From Vibrio sp. UCD-FRSSP16_30 (GTDB lineage Bacteria; Pseudomonadota; Gammaproteobacteria; Enterobacterales; Vibrionaceae): a stretch of DNA of 64,000 nucleotides. Below, one piece after another: positions 42,495 through 52,699 of the stretch. The stretch is taken from assembly GCF_001676025.1 (NCBI RefSeq), contig NZ_LZFW01000002.1, positions 124,001 to 188,000 of the forward strand, written 5' to 3'. The notes below the pieces were generated by a model that saw only the letters and a list, made by a program, of their open reading frames with translations, was not told where the DNA came from and made no database searches. The translations under genes were made by a program, and so were the position numbers. Position 1 is the first letter of the stretch. Each line of letters opens with the position of its first letter.

Positions 42495-42530
42495 GCCCCT
42501 TCCGCGTTATTAAATAACGAAAATAGGGGC
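42495..42530 (-). terminator. Branched hairpin, likely terminator of relA
   Basis: An outer stem GCCCCT / AGGGGC encloses an inner stem CGTTATT / AATAACG. On the minus strand it is followed by TTTGTTATTTTT, in the 80-base gap between relA and mazG. Confidence 0.6.
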
Positions 42531-42545
42531 CTATTTGATATGAGT

Positions 42546-44768
42546 TTAACCTAGACGCTTAACCGAAATAACATCTTTTATTTGCTCAATACGCGATTGT
42601 ACTCGTGAGCTTATTTCCACATTAGTAACCTGAATATCCAAATCCATAATGGCAAGCTGACGCTTATAATCCGTACGAGAACGCATACTCGCAACTTTGA
42701 GTTTTTCGTTAGTGATTAATGTCGTGATGTCTTTTAATAAACCGGTACGCTCTAGAGATTCCACACGTAACGTAAGAATAAACGACCCAACAAAACCACT
42801 CCCCCAGACCGTATCAATGATACGTTCAGAGGCATGCAGCCTTAGCTCATTTAACTGCTCACAATCGCTGCGATGAACTGAAATACCTCGACCTTGCGTA
42901 ATATAACCACTAATTTGATCGCCTGGTATCGGTTGGCAACAGCGTGCTAAGTGAGTCATAAGGTTATCCACTCCCTCAACCACCACTGCATCTTTATGTG
43001 GCTTACTCGCCACAGGCGTCACGGAGTCCACACTTTTTAGTTTCGCAAGTGCCTGTTTATCTTCTTCTTCCGCTGTCGGCTTATTGACCAGCGCATTAAT
43101 GTGATTAACCACTTGGTTAATTCGCAGATCACCGCTACCAATACCCGCATAAAGCTCATCAGGCGAGTTAACATTAAAACGTTTTAATGCGTAAGAATCA
43201 GCATCTTTTAGAGTTGCGCCAATCTTAGATAATTCAGACTCTAAGATTTCTTTACCCGCAATAACGTTCTTTTCTCGGCCTAGTTTTCTAAACCATGCCG
43301 TAATTTTTGCTCGTGCGCGACCTGAATGAATAAAGCCAAGAGAAGGGTTAAGCCAATCCCTTGAAGGGTTAGGTTCTTTTTGGGTGATAATCTCAACCTG
43401 ATCACCCATTTCTAACTTATGGGTAAACGGGACAATTCGGCCCCCTACTTTGGTGCCGATGCAGCGATGCCCCACTTCAGAGTGAATATGGTAGGCAAAA
43501 TCCAGAGGGGTTGCGCCCATAGGAAGATCCACCACATCACCACGCGGGGTAAAGGCATACACGCGATCATCAAACACTTGAGAGCGTAACTCATCGAGCA
43601 TTTCGCCCGAGTCTGACATTTCTTCTTGCCAATCAAGCAGTTTACGAAGCCAAGTGATTTTCTCATCGTAGCCACTGCGCCCGCCCGTAGCACCTTCTTT
43701 ATATTTCCAGTGCGCGGCAACACCAAGCTCTGATTCTTCATGCATCTGCTTGGTACGAATTTGTATTTCTATGGTTTTCCCTTCAGGGCCCAATACCACC
43801 GTATGGATTGACTGATAGCCATTAGGTTTAGGGTTTGCGACATAGTCATCAAACTCACTTGGAAGGTGTTTATATTTGGTGTGTACTATGCCTAGAGAGC
43901 CATAGCAGTCTTGAATTTGATCGGCAATGATACGCACCGCGCGCACATCAAAAAGCTCATCAAAAGCGAGCTTCTTCTTTTGCATTTTACGCCAGATACT
44001 AAAGATATGCTTGGGACGCCCGCTCACTTCAGCCTTGATATTAGTGTGCTGCATTTCTGATTCAAGATCAGAAACAAACTCATCAATATAGTGTTCGCGG
44101 TCAATGCGTCGCTCGCCTAATTGCTTAGCTATGGCTTTATAGGTGTTCGGATTTTGGTAGCGAAATGCGTAATCTTCAATTTCCCACTTTAACTGACCGA
44201 TACCGAGGCGATTTGCTAAAGGGGCATAAATGTTAGCGCACTCTTTTGCTACAGATTGACGAACTTCATCTGGGGCATCTTTCACTTCACGAAGATTACA
44301 GATACGCTCCGCAAGCTTGATGACCACACAACGAAAATCATCCACCATAGCAAGCAGCATACGTCTGACGTTATCCACTTGCAGTGAAGCGCTGCTATTT
44401 TCAAGAGAGGCATTGAGTTGGCCGATTGCCGCCATTTCCTCAACGCCTTCGATCAATTTTATGATCTCTTGGCCATAGCGTACTTTTAACTCTTCACTAT
44501 CAAATAAGCCACTCGACACCACTGGAAACAATTGAGCCGCCAACAAGGTCGCTCTATCCATTGAGAGAGTGATTAAAATTTCAATCATCTCTCTACCACG
44601 CCACAACAACAATTCCTTCTGCTCATGGCTTGCTAGCATCTCTTCGCAGTCAATGTATAACTTGCGAAGTTTATTCTCTGTTTTTTGTCCTTGCTGCAGG
44701 CTTTCTATCCAACCATCTAAGTTGAATTCTTCATCCTTTTTTATGTGCGCACTGCGTATCGCAACCAT
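42546..44768 (-). CDS. relA: GTP pyrophosphokinase RelA (ppGpp synthetase I)
   Basis: A 740-residue ribosome-associated stringent response enzyme that makes pppGpp/ppGpp when uncharged tRNA enters the A site. Order: an inactive HD-like N-terminal domain (no intact HD pair), the synthetase domain with GRPKHIFSIWRKMQKK, DVRAVRIIAD and ANPKPNGYQSIHTVVLGP, the TGS domain (VYAFTPRGDVVDLPMGATPLDFAYHIHSEVGHRCIG), a zinc-finger-like part with HLARCCQPIPGDQI and a C-terminal ACT domain. Length is that of RelA rather than SpoT. Confidence 0.97.
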   Translation of the reverse strand: MVAIRSAHIKKDEEFNLDGWIESLQQGQKTENKLRKLYIDCEEMLASHEQKELLLWRGREMIEILITLSMDRATLLAAQLFPVVSSGLFDSEELKVRYGQEIIKLIEGVEEMAAIGQLNASLENSSASLQVDNVRRMLLAMVDDFRCVVIKLAERICNLREVKDAPDEVRQSVAKECANIYAPLANRLGIGQLKWEIEDYAFRYQNPNTYKAIAKQLGERRIDREHYIDEFVSDLESEMQHTNIKAEVSGRPKHIFSIWRKMQKKKLAFDELFDVRAVRIIADQIQDCYGSLGIVHTKYKHLPSEFDDYVANPKPNGYQSIHTVVLGPEGKTIEIQIRTKQMHEESELGVAAHWKYKEGATGGRSGYDEKITWLRKLLDWQEEMSDSGEMLDELRSQVFDDRVYAFTPRGDVVDLPMGATPLDFAYHIHSEVGHRCIGTKVGGRIVPFTHKLEMGDQVEIITQKEPNPSRDWLNPSLGFIHSGRARAKITAWFRKLGREKNVIAGKEILESELSKIGATLKDADSYALKRFNVNSPDELYAGIGSGDLRINQVVNHINALVNKPTAEEEDKQALAKLKSVDSVTPVASKPHKDAVVVEGVDNLMTHLARCCQPIPGDQISGYITQGRGISVHRSDCEQLNELRLHASERIIDTVWGSGFVGSFILTLRVESLERTGLLKDITTLITNEKLKVASMRSRTDYKRQLAIMDLDIQVTNVEISSRVQSRIEQIKDVISVKRLG

Positions 44769-44867
44769 ATATCGTCCCTAACTCACTATGATTTTACTCT
44801 TATATAATTCTTGGCATAGTATACCCTTTGGGGGATTCAGCTGTTTAACAAAATGTTGTAATTTGTG

Positions 44868-46181
44868 TCATTTCTCAAATAACACCATTGATTCTAGATG
44901 ACCAGTATGAGGGAACATATCCAGTACCTTCATTTTTACCACTTTATATCCCTGCTCAAGCAAAGATTCGCTATCACGAGCAAGTGTGGCTGGGTTACAA
45001 GAAACATAAACAATGCGTTTTGCTGCAAAAGATGACAGTTGTTCAATTACGCCTGCTGCGCCCGCTCTTGCAGGATCAAGCAAGATTTTATCAAACTGCT
45101 CCTGCGCCCAAGCTTCTTTCCCTGTTAACTCTGCAAGGTTTGCCTGATAAAAATTCGCCTGCTCGATATTAAGTGAATGAGCATTCTCGTTAGCGCGAGC
45201 AACCATTTCTTCAATACCTTCAATGCCAATCACCTGCGACGCCTTTTCACTCAGTGGAAAGGTAAAGTTTCCAATACCACTAAATAGGTCTAACACTCGC
45301 TCGTTGTCTTGAACATCTAGCCACTCAACAGCCTGAGCAACCATCTGCTGATTCACTTCACGGTTGACCTGAATAAAGTCGGTAGGTAAAAAATCTAAGG
45401 CAAAACCAGATTCATTACATATCGGCGACTCTCCACATAGTTTTTCTGGGGATTGTTGCCCTTGATGCAAATACAAGGTCAGATTGCGTTCTTGGGCGAA
45501 AGCCAGTACCGCTTTATTATCTTTTGCTCTCAATTCGGCAGTGGTGCGCAATAACATGACTTGCGTATTATCCGCTTCTACTAACTCTAAATGACCTAGA
45601 ATTTTAGGCTGAGACAAACGCTCTAATAGCGATTTTATCGCAGGCATTAAGTTAGCCAATGGCTCAGCCATTACCGGACAGCTATCTAGCGTCACGATGT
45701 TTTTGCTTTGCCCTTCTCTAAACCCAAACTGTAGGCAGTTTTTCTTGGTATCCCACAGCAAACTAATACGCGCTCTGCGTCGATAGCCAGTACTGCTCGC
45801 CACAATAGGAGCTTCTAGGCTTTGCTGCGGCGCAACCTTGGACATCACCTTAGAAAAGGCCTGCTGTTTAACCTCTAATTGCTGTTCGTATGGCATATGT
45901 TGTAGCGAACAGCCTCCGCAGCGTTCAAAATGCGGACAGAACGGTTCGACTCGCTCATCACTCGCTTTTAAGATTTTGACTAACTTAGCTCGAATAAATT
46001 TTGATTTATTTTCTACAGGCTGACACACCACCTGTTCTCCAACCATACTACCGGGAATAAAGACTGGCTTTCCCTGGCTGTAAGCCATACCCGCGCCCTG
46101 ATAGTCATATTTTTCAATGATTAGACTTAAATGTTTTTGAGTACGGTTAGTGTTTTTTTTTGGTTTATAAAAGTTAGCCAT
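44868..46181 (-). CDS. rlmD: 23S rRNA (uracil1939-C5)-methyltransferase
   Basis: A 437-residue SAM-dependent methyltransferase with an iron-sulphur cluster. An N-terminal TRAM domain (LSLIIEKYDYQGAGMAYSQGKPVFIPGSMVGE) precedes the cluster motif CPHFERCGGCSLQH; the catalytic half has VLDLFSGIGNFTFPLS for SAM, ILLDPARAGA, and the nucleophile in IVYVSCNPATLARD. It lies upstream of relA and divergent from barA, as in E. coli. Confidence 0.96.
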   Translation of the reverse strand: MANFYKPKKNTNRTQKHLSLIIEKYDYQGAGMAYSQGKPVFIPGSMVGEQVVCQPVENKSKFIRAKLVKILKASDERVEPFCPHFERCGGCSLQHMPYEQQLEVKQQAFSKVMSKVAPQQSLEAPIVASSTGYRRRARISLLWDTKKNCLQFGFREGQSKNIVTLDSCPVMAEPLANLMPAIKSLLERLSQPKILGHLELVEADNTQVMLLRTTAELRAKDNKAVLAFAQERNLTLYLHQGQQSPEKLCGESPICNESGFALDFLPTDFIQVNREVNQQMVAQAVEWLDVQDNERVLDLFSGIGNFTFPLSEKASQVIGIEGIEEMVARANENAHSLNIEQANFYQANLAELTGKEAWAQEQFDKILLDPARAGAAGVIEQLSSFAAKRIVYVSCNPATLARDSESLLEQGYKVVKMKVLDMFPHTGHLESMVLFEK

Positions 46182-46357
46182 AGAGGGGTGCCTAGTAATT
46201 TTTAACGGTCATACATCAAGCTTTTTCATTGCGTTTGAAGCCAGACTTGGTTCTAAGGAAGCAATTTCAATTTCAATGATTTAGACTTAGGTTTAAGTTT
46301 ACAAAATTCGAATGCCTTAACAGGCTTATTTTTTCACATCTGATGTATTAATAAAAC

Positions 46358-49114
46358 ATGACAAGATACGGACTTAGCGCTCGTGTAATAACACTGACTC
46401 TTGCCCCAACACTTATTGTTGGGATGTTGTTGAGCGTGTTTTTTACTTCCAACAGATACAATGACTTAGAAGCTCAGCTAATTACTGCGGGTACCAACAT
46501 TGTTGAACCCTTGGCTATCGCCAGTGAGTTCGCCATGTTGCAGCATAATCGCGAAGCCGTTAGGCAATTAATTAGCTACAGTCATAGGAAGCGCTCCGAT
46601 GTTGTGCGTAGTATCGCAGTATTCGATGCGCATCACGAACTATTTGTCACATCCAATTTTCATCCTAATTTTCAAAGCTTAATGTTTCCCAAGTCAGAAC
46701 CGATACCGCTACACAGCACAGTTGAACTTGTTGATACCAAGCTTATCATCAGAACCCCCATTATAGCCGAAGCTCAATTTGTTGCGCCGCAAGCGGATGC
46801 TCAAGAAGGAGACCAGACTTTAGGCTACATAGCCATAGAACTGGATCTTTCTAGCTTGAGGCTCCAGCAATATCAAGAAATCGTAGTCGCACTGGTGGTG
46901 ATGTTTTTAGGGGTTGGGTTATCCGCCTTTTTTGCATACCGTTTGATGCAAGATATTACCGCGCCAATTACCCATCTTAAAAATAGTGTTGACCGAATTC
47001 GCCGTGGTCAACTTGATGTAAGAATCGAAGGCAAAATGCATGGTGAATTGGATTCACTAAAAAATGGTATCAATTCCATGGCGATGTCCTTGTCTGAATA
47101 CCATATAGAAATGCAGCACAGTATCGATCAAGCCACCTCCGATCTTCGTGAGACGTTAGAACAATTGGAAATTCAAAACGTTGAATTAGATATTGCGAAA
47201 AAACGCGCTCAAGAGGCGGCGAGAGTCAAATCTGAATTCCTAGCCAATATGTCCCATGAACTTAGAACACCATTAAACGGTGTAATTGGTTTTACCCGAC
47301 AAATGCTAAAAACAAACCTTTCTCACAGCCAAACGGATTACCTGCAAACCATTGAACGCTCAGCCAATAACTTGCTTAGTATCATCAATGACATCTTAGA
47401 CTTCTCCAAACTTGAAGCCGGTAAACTCCTTCTCGAAAACATCCCATTCGGCTTCCAAGAAACATTGGAAGAAGTGGTGAACTTACAAGCGCCAAGCGCG
47501 CACGAGAAAGGGCTAGAGTTAACCCTTAAAGTTGATCCTAAGATCCCTGCCGGCGTGGTGGGTGATTCGCTTCGTATACAGCAAGTACTGACTAACTTAG
47601 TCGGTAATGCGATTAAGTTTACCGAACGAGGCAACATCGACGTTAGCATTGAATTACGTACTCAAAAAGAAGAGCAAGTTGAAATCCAATTCATGGTTAA
47701 AGATACCGGTATTGGTATTTCTGAGCGCCAACAAGCTCAATTGTTCCAAGCCTTCAGCCAAGCTGATGCAAGTATTTCAAGACGCTATGGTGGTACTGGT
47801 CTAGGTCTGGTTATTACCCAAAAATTAGTTCGCCAAATGGGCGGGGAAATCAGTCTAACCAGTCGTTTACACCAAGGTTCAACCTTCTGGTTTACGATTA
47901 GGCTTAATACTACCGATCTCCCTATGGAGCAGATGGACCTTACTTCAATTCGCGGTAAAGAAGTGTTGCTGATTGAGCAAAACTTACAAGCGGCCAATGT
48001 ATTACAGCAACTACTGACACAAGAAAGCATCATCACTCAATACCGCTCGGCATTGCCAGAGACCATTACGCCACATGATTACATTATTTATAACTCGCCA
48101 ATTAATGAAAGCATTAGTGAAGACGAGTTGGTCGAGTTTATTTACCAAGCAAAAGCGGTCTGCCCTAGCGTAATTATTGGCCTGCCAAGTAATCAATTGG
48201 CACTCTCTGAAGCGTTAATGGAGCAGCACTCAGTCTCTTGTATTATTAAGCCGCTTACTCGCACTAAGATCATGCAGACGATGTTGCGAGATCAAGAAAC
48301 TAACCTCCCAATCTATGAAAAACCAGAGATAGTACTACTTGATAAACTGCCACTCAAAGTCATGGCCGTTGATGATAACCCTGCTAATTTAAAATTAATT
48401 AGCGCATTACTTCACGAGCATGTGGAATCTGTTATCACCTGTTCAAACGGACAAAGCGCCGTTGATGAAGCCAATCGTGAAGAGTTTGATTTAATTCTGA
48501 TGGACATACAAATGCCAGGCATTGATGGCGTAGCTGCCTGTCAGGCCATTAAGAATACTCAAATAAATAGCGAGACACCGGTGATTGCCGTAACCGCGCA
48601 CGCCATGAGTGGCGAACGTGAGCGCCTACTAAAAGCTGGGATGGATGACTACCTAACCAAACCAATAGAAGAAGGCGTATTGCTCAAAATCCTCAATCAT
48701 TGGGGCGAGCAATCTATGGGCAAACTAGAGCCAATGCCAACCTCAAATATCACCTCAAGTGTGAATTTAAATAATGATGTCATCATTGATTGGCGAGCCG
48801 CTCTTGCGCAGTCTGCAGGGAAGGAAGATTTAGCAAAGGAGATGCTACAGATGCTTATCGACTATATGCCAGAGGTGAATCAAATTGTCGAAAAAGCACT
48901 TGATGAACAAATATCAAAAGATGACCTCACCCATCATATTCACAAACTGCACGGCAGTTGTGGCTATTGTGGAGTGCCTAAATTGAAAAAATCTTGTGCA
49001 ACTTTAGAGCAGATGCTTCGCTCTGGAGAGACCATTGATAACATTGAGCCTGAATTGCTCGAGTTACAAGATGAAATGGAAAAGGTACAAACGACAGCTC
49101 GTTTGTACCTTTAA
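46358..49114 (+). CDS. barA: Hybrid sensor histidine kinase BarA (VarS)
   Basis: A 918-residue tripartite inner-membrane kinase that phosphorylates UvrY/VarA and so controls Csr sRNAs, counteracting CsrA. Order: first membrane helix at about 10-30, periplasmic sensor, second helix at about 175-195, HAMP, HisKA with H300 in NMSHELRTPLNG, HATPase with NAIKF and GTGLGLVITQKLV, a degenerate receiver (about 525-650), a good receiver with D716 in LILMDIQMPG, and an HPt domain with H865 in HKLHGSCGYCG. The length equals E. coli BarA. Confidence 0.95.
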   Translation: MTRYGLSARVITLTLAPTLIVGMLLSVFFTSNRYNDLEAQLITAGTNIVEPLAIASEFAMLQHNREAVRQLISYSHRKRSDVVRSIAVFDAHHELFVTSNFHPNFQSLMFPKSEPIPLHSTVELVDTKLIIRTPIIAEAQFVAPQADAQEGDQTLGYIAIELDLSSLRLQQYQEIVVALVVMFLGVGLSAFFAYRLMQDITAPITHLKNSVDRIRRGQLDVRIEGKMHGELDSLKNGINSMAMSLSEYHIEMQHSIDQATSDLRETLEQLEIQNVELDIAKKRAQEAARVKSEFLANMSHELRTPLNGVIGFTRQMLKTNLSHSQTDYLQTIERSANNLLSIINDILDFSKLEAGKLLLENIPFGFQETLEEVVNLQAPSAHEKGLELTLKVDPKIPAGVVGDSLRIQQVLTNLVGNAIKFTERGNIDVSIELRTQKEEQVEIQFMVKDTGIGISERQQAQLFQAFSQADASISRRYGGTGLGLVITQKLVRQMGGEISLTSRLHQGSTFWFTIRLNTTDLPMEQMDLTSIRGKEVLLIEQNLQAANVLQQLLTQESIITQYRSALPETITPHDYIIYNSPINESISEDELVEFIYQAKAVCPSVIIGLPSNQLALSEALMEQHSVSCIIKPLTRTKIMQTMLRDQETNLPIYEKPEIVLLDKLPLKVMAVDDNPANLKLISALLHEHVESVITCSNGQSAVDEANREEFDLILMDIQMPGIDGVAACQAIKNTQINSETPVIAVTAHAMSGERERLLKAGMDDYLTKPIEEGVLLKILNHWGEQSMGKLEPMPTSNITSSVNLNNDVIIDWRAALAQSAGKEDLAKEMLQMLIDYMPEVNQIVEKALDEQISKDDLTHHIHKLHGSCGYCGVPKLKKSCATLEQMLRSGETIDNIEPELLELQDEMEKVQTTARLYL

Positions 49115-49148
49115 TATGACGATTTTTAAGAGGCATACTAGCGGTAAA

Positions 49149-49529
49149 TCAACGCTCTAAGATGACGGTTGCAACAGCGTAATGCCGTTCATCTGAAATA
49201 GACAGATGAACGCTAGTGACTCCTAATGATTGGGCTATTTGCAATGCTTTACCAGATAAGGCTAAACATGGCTTGCCTTGCTCATCGTTGCTAATAGTAA
49301 AGTCTTGAAAAGACACACCCTTCGCAATGCCAGTACCCAATGCTTTAGAAGCTGCTTCTTTGGCGGCAAAACGTTTAGCAAGAAACTTCCCTTTTAGGGT
49401 CAATGACTCAAACTTAGCCATTTCTGTTTCAGTTAAGATACGCTTTGCAAAGGAAACACCACTACGATTGAGCGCTTTTTCTACGCGCTCAATTTCAGCA
49501 ATATCCGTACCTAAGCCAACAAGAGGCAT
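49149..49529 (-). CDS. acpS: Holo-[acyl-carrier-protein] synthase
   Basis: A 126-residue phosphopantetheinyl transferase that activates ACP using coenzyme A. Motifs [17 protein letters not shown] and [20 protein letters not shown] hold the metal- and CoA-binding Asp and Glu; [19 protein letters not shown] ends the fold. It shares one base with the pdxJ stop. Last gene of the lepA-lepB-rnc-era-recO-pdxJ-acpS run. Confidence 0.96.
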   Translation of the reverse strand: MPLVGLGTDIAEIERVEKALNRSGVSFAKRILTETEMAKFESLTLKGKFLAKRFAAKEAASKALGTGIAKGVSFQDFTISNDEQGKPCLALSGKALQIAQSLGVTSVHLSISDERHYAVATVILER

Positions 49530-50260
49530 TATTTACGAGCCTGTTCCACAATTGCCTTCATATCAGCAACGGCTTTATCAAGGCCTTCAAATACCGCACG
49601 ACCCATAATAGAGTGGCCAATATTAAGCTCATAGATTTCAGGTAAAGCCGCTACGGCAGCTACGTTATGATACGTCAGACCATGGCCTGCATTAACGATA
49701 ATACCTTGCTGTGATGCATAGGTTGCAGCCTTAGCAATAACCGCTAACTCTTTTTGTTGCTGTTCTTCGTTTTCTGCATCAGCGTAATGGCCAGTGTGCA
49801 ATTCGATGAATGGCGCACCCGCTTCTTTTGATGCATTAATTTGATCTTGGTTTGGATCAATAAACAAAGAGACTTTAATGCCTGCATCGGTCAGTTTCTT
49901 GGTTGCCGCTTTAATCTTTTCAAACTGACCAACGACATCTAAGCCGCCCTCAGTAGTCAGTTCTTCACGTTTTTCAGGAACAAGACAAACAAATTCAGGA
50001 TTGGTTTTTAGGGCAATATCAACCATTTCATCAGTCACTGCCATCTCTAAATTCATGCGTGTTTGTATTGTTTCAGCCAAAATACGTACGTCACGATCTT
50101 TGATATGACGACGATCTTCTCGCAAATGAATAGTAATACCATCCGCACCAGCACGCTCTGCAATATCAGCAGCGTGAACAGGATCTGGGTACTTTGTTCC
50201 ACGAGCATTTCGTAGGGTGGCGATGTGGTCAATGTTGACCCCAAGTAAGATTGGATTCAT
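49529..50260 (-). CDS. pdxJ: Pyridoxine 5'-phosphate synthase
   Basis: A 243-residue TIM-barrel enzyme closing the pyridoxine ring from 1-deoxyxylulose 5-phosphate and 3-amino-2-oxopropyl phosphate. Signatures: [62 protein letters not shown] and [10 protein letters not shown]. It overlaps recO by four bases and acpS by one. Confidence 0.97.
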   Translation of the reverse strand: MNPILLGVNIDHIATLRNARGTKYPDPVHAADIAERAGADGITIHLREDRRHIKDRDVRILAETIQTRMNLEMAVTDEMVDIALKTNPEFVCLVPEKREELTTEGGLDVVGQFEKIKAATKKLTDAGIKVSLFIDPNQDQINASKEAGAPFIELHTGHYADAENEEQQQKELAVIAKAATYASQQGIIVNAGHGLTYHNVAAVAALPEIYELNIGHSIMGRAVFEGLDKAVADMKAIVEQARK

Positions 50261-50976
50261 TTTTTGATACTCCGTGTTCGGGGCATAAATAACTCCCGAC
50301 TTTTTATTGGTTTTCCGCCAAGATAAGGCTTTAAGGCTATACGTGTAAAGCGCTTTGCCGCACTCAATTGTAATTTTGAGGTAAAGCGCCTTTCACTAAG
50401 CGCAATAAGCTCTTCACCCTTAAAAGTGAAGTGATCTTTGCGCACCGAGGCGATAAATCCTTGCTGCTCTCGATACCGATAAGTCATCTGTGGCTCAACT
50501 GGATCGCCAGTGCCGGTGCAATGCAGAAAATCAACGCCATAACCAAGAGCGCTCAACAAAGCCAATTCAAACCGGCGCAGCGCAGGCTCAGGATTATCCG
50601 CTTGTGCAAGCTCAGTTAAAGCATGAAGATAATCGATAAATAGTTCAGGGTAAGGGATTTCTTGTCCAATGACGCGAGCAAGAATCTCATTCACATACAT
50701 TGCAGAGTAAAGGTTTACTCCAGATAAAGGGATGCCTAAACTGATCGGCTCTGCTTGTCTCAATGTTTTCATTGAGCCTGAACCTGACCATTTTAGTAAT
50801 AGCGGAGTGAAAGCCTGCAGAGCCCCTTTTAAAGGGGAACGCTTACTTCTTCCTCCCTTACTCAGTATGGTCACTCGACCAAACTCTTCAGAGAAGACAT
50901 CTAAGATTAAGCTAGATTCTGTATAGGGACGACGGTGCAAAACAAAGCAGCGCTGAAACCCTTCAATTACTGACAT
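50257..50976 (-). CDS. recO: DNA repair protein RecO
   Basis: A 239-residue mediator that with RecR loads RecA on SSB-covered gaps. The N-terminal OB fold reads [53 protein letters not shown]; a helical part follows with [30 protein letters not shown]. The zinc cysteines of some RecO proteins are not present, as in other gamma-proteobacteria. A terminator lies between era and recO, so recO-pdxJ-acpS may have a promoter of its own. Confidence 0.94.
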   Translation of the reverse strand: MSVIEGFQRCFVLHRRPYTESSLILDVFSEEFGRVTILSKGGRSKRSPLKGALQAFTPLLLKWSGSGSMKTLRQAEPISLGIPLSGVNLYSAMYVNEILARVIGQEIPYPELFIDYLHALTELAQADNPEPALRRFELALLSALGYGVDFLHCTGTGDPVEPQMTYRYREQQGFIASVRKDHFTFKGEELIALSERRFTSKLQLSAAKRFTRIALKPYLGGKPIKSRELFMPRTRSIKK

Positions 50977-50992
50977 AGATTCAATGCTATAA

Positions 50993-51018
50993 AAAACTCC
51001 ACTATAAAGTGGAGTTTT
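50993..51018 (-). terminator. Terminator after era
   Basis: Stem AAAACTCCACT / AGTGGAGTTTT with a four-base loop, then TTATAG on the minus strand. It lies in the 54-base era-recO gap; the T tract after the stem is short, so termination may be partial. Confidence 0.7.
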
Positions 51019-51030
51019 AATGATTAGTGC

Positions 51031-52020
51031 TTACAAGTCATCCATGTAGCCTAATGAACGAAGAGCCCGTTCATCATCAGCCCAACCAGATTTAACTTTA
51101 ACCCAAGTTTCAAGATAGACCTTGCGACCAAATAACTCTTCCATATCAAGACGAGCTTCTCGGCCGATGGTTTTGATCTTCTCACCCGCTTTACCAATAA
51201 CCATTTTCTTTTGACCGATGCGCTCAACTAAGATTAACGCATTGATATGAAAACCATCATTATCAGGGTTATAGTCAAAGCGCTCGATCTCTACAGTCAC
51301 TGAATACGGCAGTTCATCACCGGTGAAACGCATTAGCTTTTCACGAACGATCTCTGATGCCATAAAGCGCTGAGAGCGATCCGTTACGTATTCTTCAGGG
51401 AAGTGATGCGTCGCTTTAGGTAAGAAATTACGGACATGCTTACGTAAAACGTCAATGTTTTTACCGAGTTTAGCCGAGATTGGCACTACATCGACAAAAT
51501 CCATTTTCTCCGTCATTTCTTGCATGTGACTCATCACAAGATTGCGATCTTGAACTTTATCAACTTTGTTGACACACAAAACAACAGGGAAATTAGCGGC
51601 TCTTAATTTATTAAGCACCATGTCATCATCGGCAGTCCAATGAGTTCCATCGACTAGGAAAAACACTAGGTTAACATCACTCAAGCTACTGTTAGCAGCA
51701 CGGTTCATTAAGCGGTTAATCGCACGTTTTTCTTCAATATGTAGTCCCGGAGTATCAACAAAAATAGCCTGATAATCACCCTCAGTATCTACGCCCATTA
51801 TACGGTGACGCGTAGTTTGTGGCTTACGAGATGTAATTGAAATCTTCTGCCCAAGGATATGGTTCAAAAGAGTTGATTTACCTACGTTAGGTCGACCTAC
51901 AATCGCGATAAAACCACAATGCTGATTGTCTACCGAAGTAGATTTCTCTTGGTTATTAGTCGCAAAATAAGCATCAAGATCGATACCTTGATCTTCTTCT
52001 GGCTGATCATTATTTGACAT
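51031..52020 (-). CDS. era: GTPase Era
   Basis: A 329-residue 16S rRNA-binding GTPase for 30S maturation. The G domain has GRPNVGKS at 42-49, VDTPGLH and NKVDK; the KH domain near the C-terminus contains [25 protein letters not shown]. Compared with E. coli Era (301 residues) there is an extra N-terminal tail of about 30 residues, acidic and Asn/Gln-rich ([21 protein letters not shown]). The start overlaps rnc by 11 bases, which fixes it well. Confidence 0.96.
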   Translation of the reverse strand: MSNNDQPEEDQGIDLDAYFATNNQEKSTSVDNQHCGFIAIVGRPNVGKSTLLNHILGQKISITSRKPQTTRHRIMGVDTEGDYQAIFVDTPGLHIEEKRAINRLMNRAANSSLSDVNLVFFLVDGTHWTADDDMVLNKLRAANFPVVLCVNKVDKVQDRNLVMSHMQEMTEKMDFVDVVPISAKLGKNIDVLRKHVRNFLPKATHHFPEEYVTDRSQRFMASEIVREKLMRFTGDELPYSVTVEIERFDYNPDNDGFHINALILVERIGQKKMVIGKAGEKIKTIGREARLDMEELFGRKVYLETWVKVKSGWADDERALRSLGYMDDL

Positions 52021-52690
52021 TAGTTAGTTTCTCCAACGCAAGTTCTGCTGCAGATTGTTCTGCTTTACGGCGGCTTGTACCTTTACCAGTGAATGGTCTT
52101 TCGACACCCGAGACAATACAATCAACAGTAAACTCTTGGTTATGAGCTTCACCTTTAATTCTAGTGACTTCATAATCTGGAAGAGGTTTACGACGCCCTT
52201 GTAAAAACTCCTGCAAGCGTGTCTTAGGATCTTTTTGTGATACTCCAGGTTCAATAGCTTCAAGGCGGCTCATATACCAGCCTAAAACTATTGCACGCAC
52301 AGATTCTGTACCACTATCTAAGTACACAGCGCCAATGATTGCTTCTACAGCATCAGCAAGAATAGAATCACGGCGGAAACCACCACTTTTCAACTCACCT
52401 GGACCTAATTTTAAGTAGTCTCCGAGTTCAAATTCTCGCGCAAGCTCAGCCAGAGTTTTACCTCTAACCAAAGTTGCTCGCATTCGACTCATATCACCCT
52501 CGTTCACCTTAGGAAAACGATGGTACAAATCATCAGTGATGACAAAACTTAAAATTGAATCGCCCAGAAACTCTAGTCGCTCATTATGTTTGCCATTGGC
52601 GCTACGGTGTGTCAGCGCCAAATGTAGGTTATCTATGTCATTAAACTTATAACCAATGCATCTTTCTAATCTACTTAATTGAGAATTCAT
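52010..52690 (-). CDS. rnc: Ribonuclease III
   Basis: A 226-residue double-strand-specific endonuclease that processes rRNA precursors and antisense duplexes. The catalytic signature [17 protein letters not shown] and the second acidic cluster [15 protein letters not shown] are intact, followed by a C-terminal dsRNA-binding domain ([22 protein letters not shown] ... [18 protein letters not shown]). It lies nine bases after lepB and overlaps era. Confidence 0.97.
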   Translation of the reverse strand: MNSQLSRLERCIGYKFNDIDNLHLALTHRSANGKHNERLEFLGDSILSFVITDDLYHRFPKVNEGDMSRMRATLVRGKTLAELAREFELGDYLKLGPGELKSGGFRRDSILADAVEAIIGAVYLDSGTESVRAIVLGWYMSRLEAIEPGVSQKDPKTRLQEFLQGRRKPLPDYEVTRIKGEAHNQEFTVDCIVSGVERPFTGKGTSRRKAEQSAAELALEKLTNVK

Positions 52691-52699
52691 ACTCTCTGA

